Shown one piece after another: positions 5,244 through 6,212 of a DNA stretch of 6,212 nt. Origin of the DNA: Candidatus Azambacteria bacterium (lineage in GTDB: Bacteria; Patescibacteriota; Minisyncoccia; GWC2-36-17; WO2-46-25). Under the pieces are notes generated by a model. It made no database searches. It was not told the origin of the DNA and saw only the letters and a list, made by a program, of their open reading frames with translations. A program made the position numbers and the translations under genes. Within the stretch, counting starts at the first letter, position 1, and every line of letters starts with the position of its first letter. The stretch covers positions 1 through 6,212 of the forward strand of contig JANLHQ010000036.1 in assembly GCA_024654415.1 (NCBI GenBank), written 5' to 3'.

Positions 5244-6212
5244 TGTGTTACGCCGTATCACAAAACTTATAGTTATCACAGCGGCGCTCGTGCCGCTGTG
5301 TTTGTTTTTTGCCCTCATGCTGTGCAATTATCGGGCTATCTCTTACGGTGTCACCGTAAGCGGTTATGGCATAGGTGGTAAGAGCATCGCCGAAGCAAAG
5401 CAAACCCTTGCTCAAAATGCAGCGTACTTCCAATACACAAAAACAACACTTGTATTCGGCGACCAGACATGGAAAGCATCGCCAAGCGATCTCGGCGTAA
5501 CATTCGATATCGATGCAACTATTCAAGACGCATACCGCGTGGGAAGGACTAAGAATATCTTTAGCAATATTGTTACACAAATACAAGCTGGGCTAGTTGG
5601 CAATCCTATGGTCTTTCTAACATCGATTGATGAACGCGCACTGGATTCATATCTTACGGAGCACCTTACGATCACTGAGCAAAGAGCAGTAAACGCCGCG
5701 CTTGTTTTTAATAAAGAGACGGAGAAATTCGAAATAACTCCATCAAAAACGGGTATTGTGATAAACCAAAGCATGCTGAAGGATGCATTGCTTCACAGTG
5801 CTGCGCGCGGGGTCCCCGAAATCATCATACTCGAGCGAAAGGATGACCAGCCGGTTCTTTCTGATGCGGCGCTTGAGCCTGTTGTGCGGCAAGCAAACCA
5901 GCTGCTGGCGCGCGCACCTATCACACTTACTTACGCTAACCCAACCGACAACACCATACGCCACCCGTCCTCGCGCGGGCAACAATACGTCCTCACAAAA
6001 GAACAATTAAAAAACCTGTTAACTCCTACACAAAAGCAGGGAGTACTTGTTGCGGGTATCAATGAAGAAATGATGAAAAACATTCTCATCGAGCTCGCGC
6101 CGTCCATCAACCAAAAGCCTCAAAATGCTGTGCTTACCTTCGATGGTGATAAGGTGAAGGAATTTGTGCTTTCCAAAAACGGCATTGAACTCGACATCCC
6201 TGCGAGTATTGA
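5233..6212 (+). CDS. Membrane-anchored VanW-type peptidoglycan-binding protein (incomplete at the right edge)
   Basis: A frame of 326 codons from ATG 5233 continues without a stop past the window end. A short basic head (LRRITK) precedes one membrane segment (about 11-31), so the rest should lie outside the membrane. GVTVSGYGIGGKSIAEAK (39-56) is the usual opening of YoaR/VanW-type proteins. It is followed by a putative peptidoglycan-binding (PG_binding_4-like) domain with W80, a DLGVTFD segment (86-92) and AYRVGR (100-105). A second, more diverged copy may begin near residue 160 (KFEITPSKTGIVI) and extend to the cut. These modules commonly precede a VanW domain or an L,D-transpeptidase domain; either would lie beyond the window. 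The start overlaps the Hsp20 stop by 11 nt; GTG 5245 is a possible alternative. A cell-wall role is inferred from the family. The family call is fairly sure, the exact function is not. Confidence 0.8.
   Translation, partial: MPNNVLRRITKLIVITAALVPLCLFFALMLCNYRAISYGVTVSGYGIGGKSIAEAKQTLAQNAAYFQYTKTTLVFGDQTWKASPSDLGVTFDIDATIQDAYRVGRTKNIFSNIVTQIQAGLVGNPMVFLTSIDERALDSYLTEHLTITEQRAVNAALVFNKETEKFEITPSKTGIVINQSMLKDALLHSAARGVPEIIILERKDDQPVLSDAALEPVVRQANQLLARAPITLTYANPTDNTIRHPSSRGQQYVLTKEQLKNLLTPTQKQGVLVAGINEEMMKNILIELAPSINQKPQNAVLTFDGDKVKEFVLSKNGIELDIPASI

Noticed and set aside
5248..5774. Minus-strand frames at 5248-5586 and 5523-5774
   Set aside because: They are opposite the VanW-type gene, whose plus frame is open to the window end and has clear family motifs.

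Overview
The window looks like a chromosomal segment from a small-genome bacterium. It most resembles Candidate Phyla Radiation (Patescibacteria, Parcubacteria-like) organisms. The grounds are a compact valyl-tRNA synthetase without the usual C-terminal arm, a tightly packed valS / PrsW-type protease / Hsp20 / VanW-type wall protein cluster, and a near absence of Shine-Dalgarno sequences. The taxonomic placement is inference, since no marker was compared with a database.

Left region (1-700): this stretch is AT-rich. A HAD-superfamily hydrolase reads leftward on the minus strand from 351 and runs off the window edge. Its start codon directly follows an 11-bp hairpin with a T-tract. A short cysteine-rich protein of no recognised family reads rightward (476-655). 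A good intrinsic terminator (669-697) closes this region.

Central region (700-3984): two translation genes lie on the plus strand. tsaD (734-1762) makes the tRNA t6A modification enzyme. valS (1804-3984) makes valyl-tRNA synthetase. The 41-bp gap between them carries a short direct repeat and an extended -10-like box very close to the valS start.

Right region (3985-6212): three genes follow valS on the same strand with almost no spacing. They are a PrsW-family multi-pass membrane metalloprotease (3987-4763), an Hsp20/alpha-crystallin small heat-shock protein (4770-5243), and a membrane-anchored VanW-type peptidoglycan-binding protein (5233 to the window end, incomplete). Membrane proteolysis, protein holding and cell-wall binding together suggest an envelope or stress-maintenance module co-transcribed with valS.

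No tRNA, rRNA, CRISPR array, transposase or attachment site was seen. The strongest leads are the uncharacterised cysteine-rich protein, the altered editing-pocket motif of the small ValRS, the hairpin at the HAD start, and a recurring -10-like element only 6-8 nt before start codons that hints at leaderless mRNAs.
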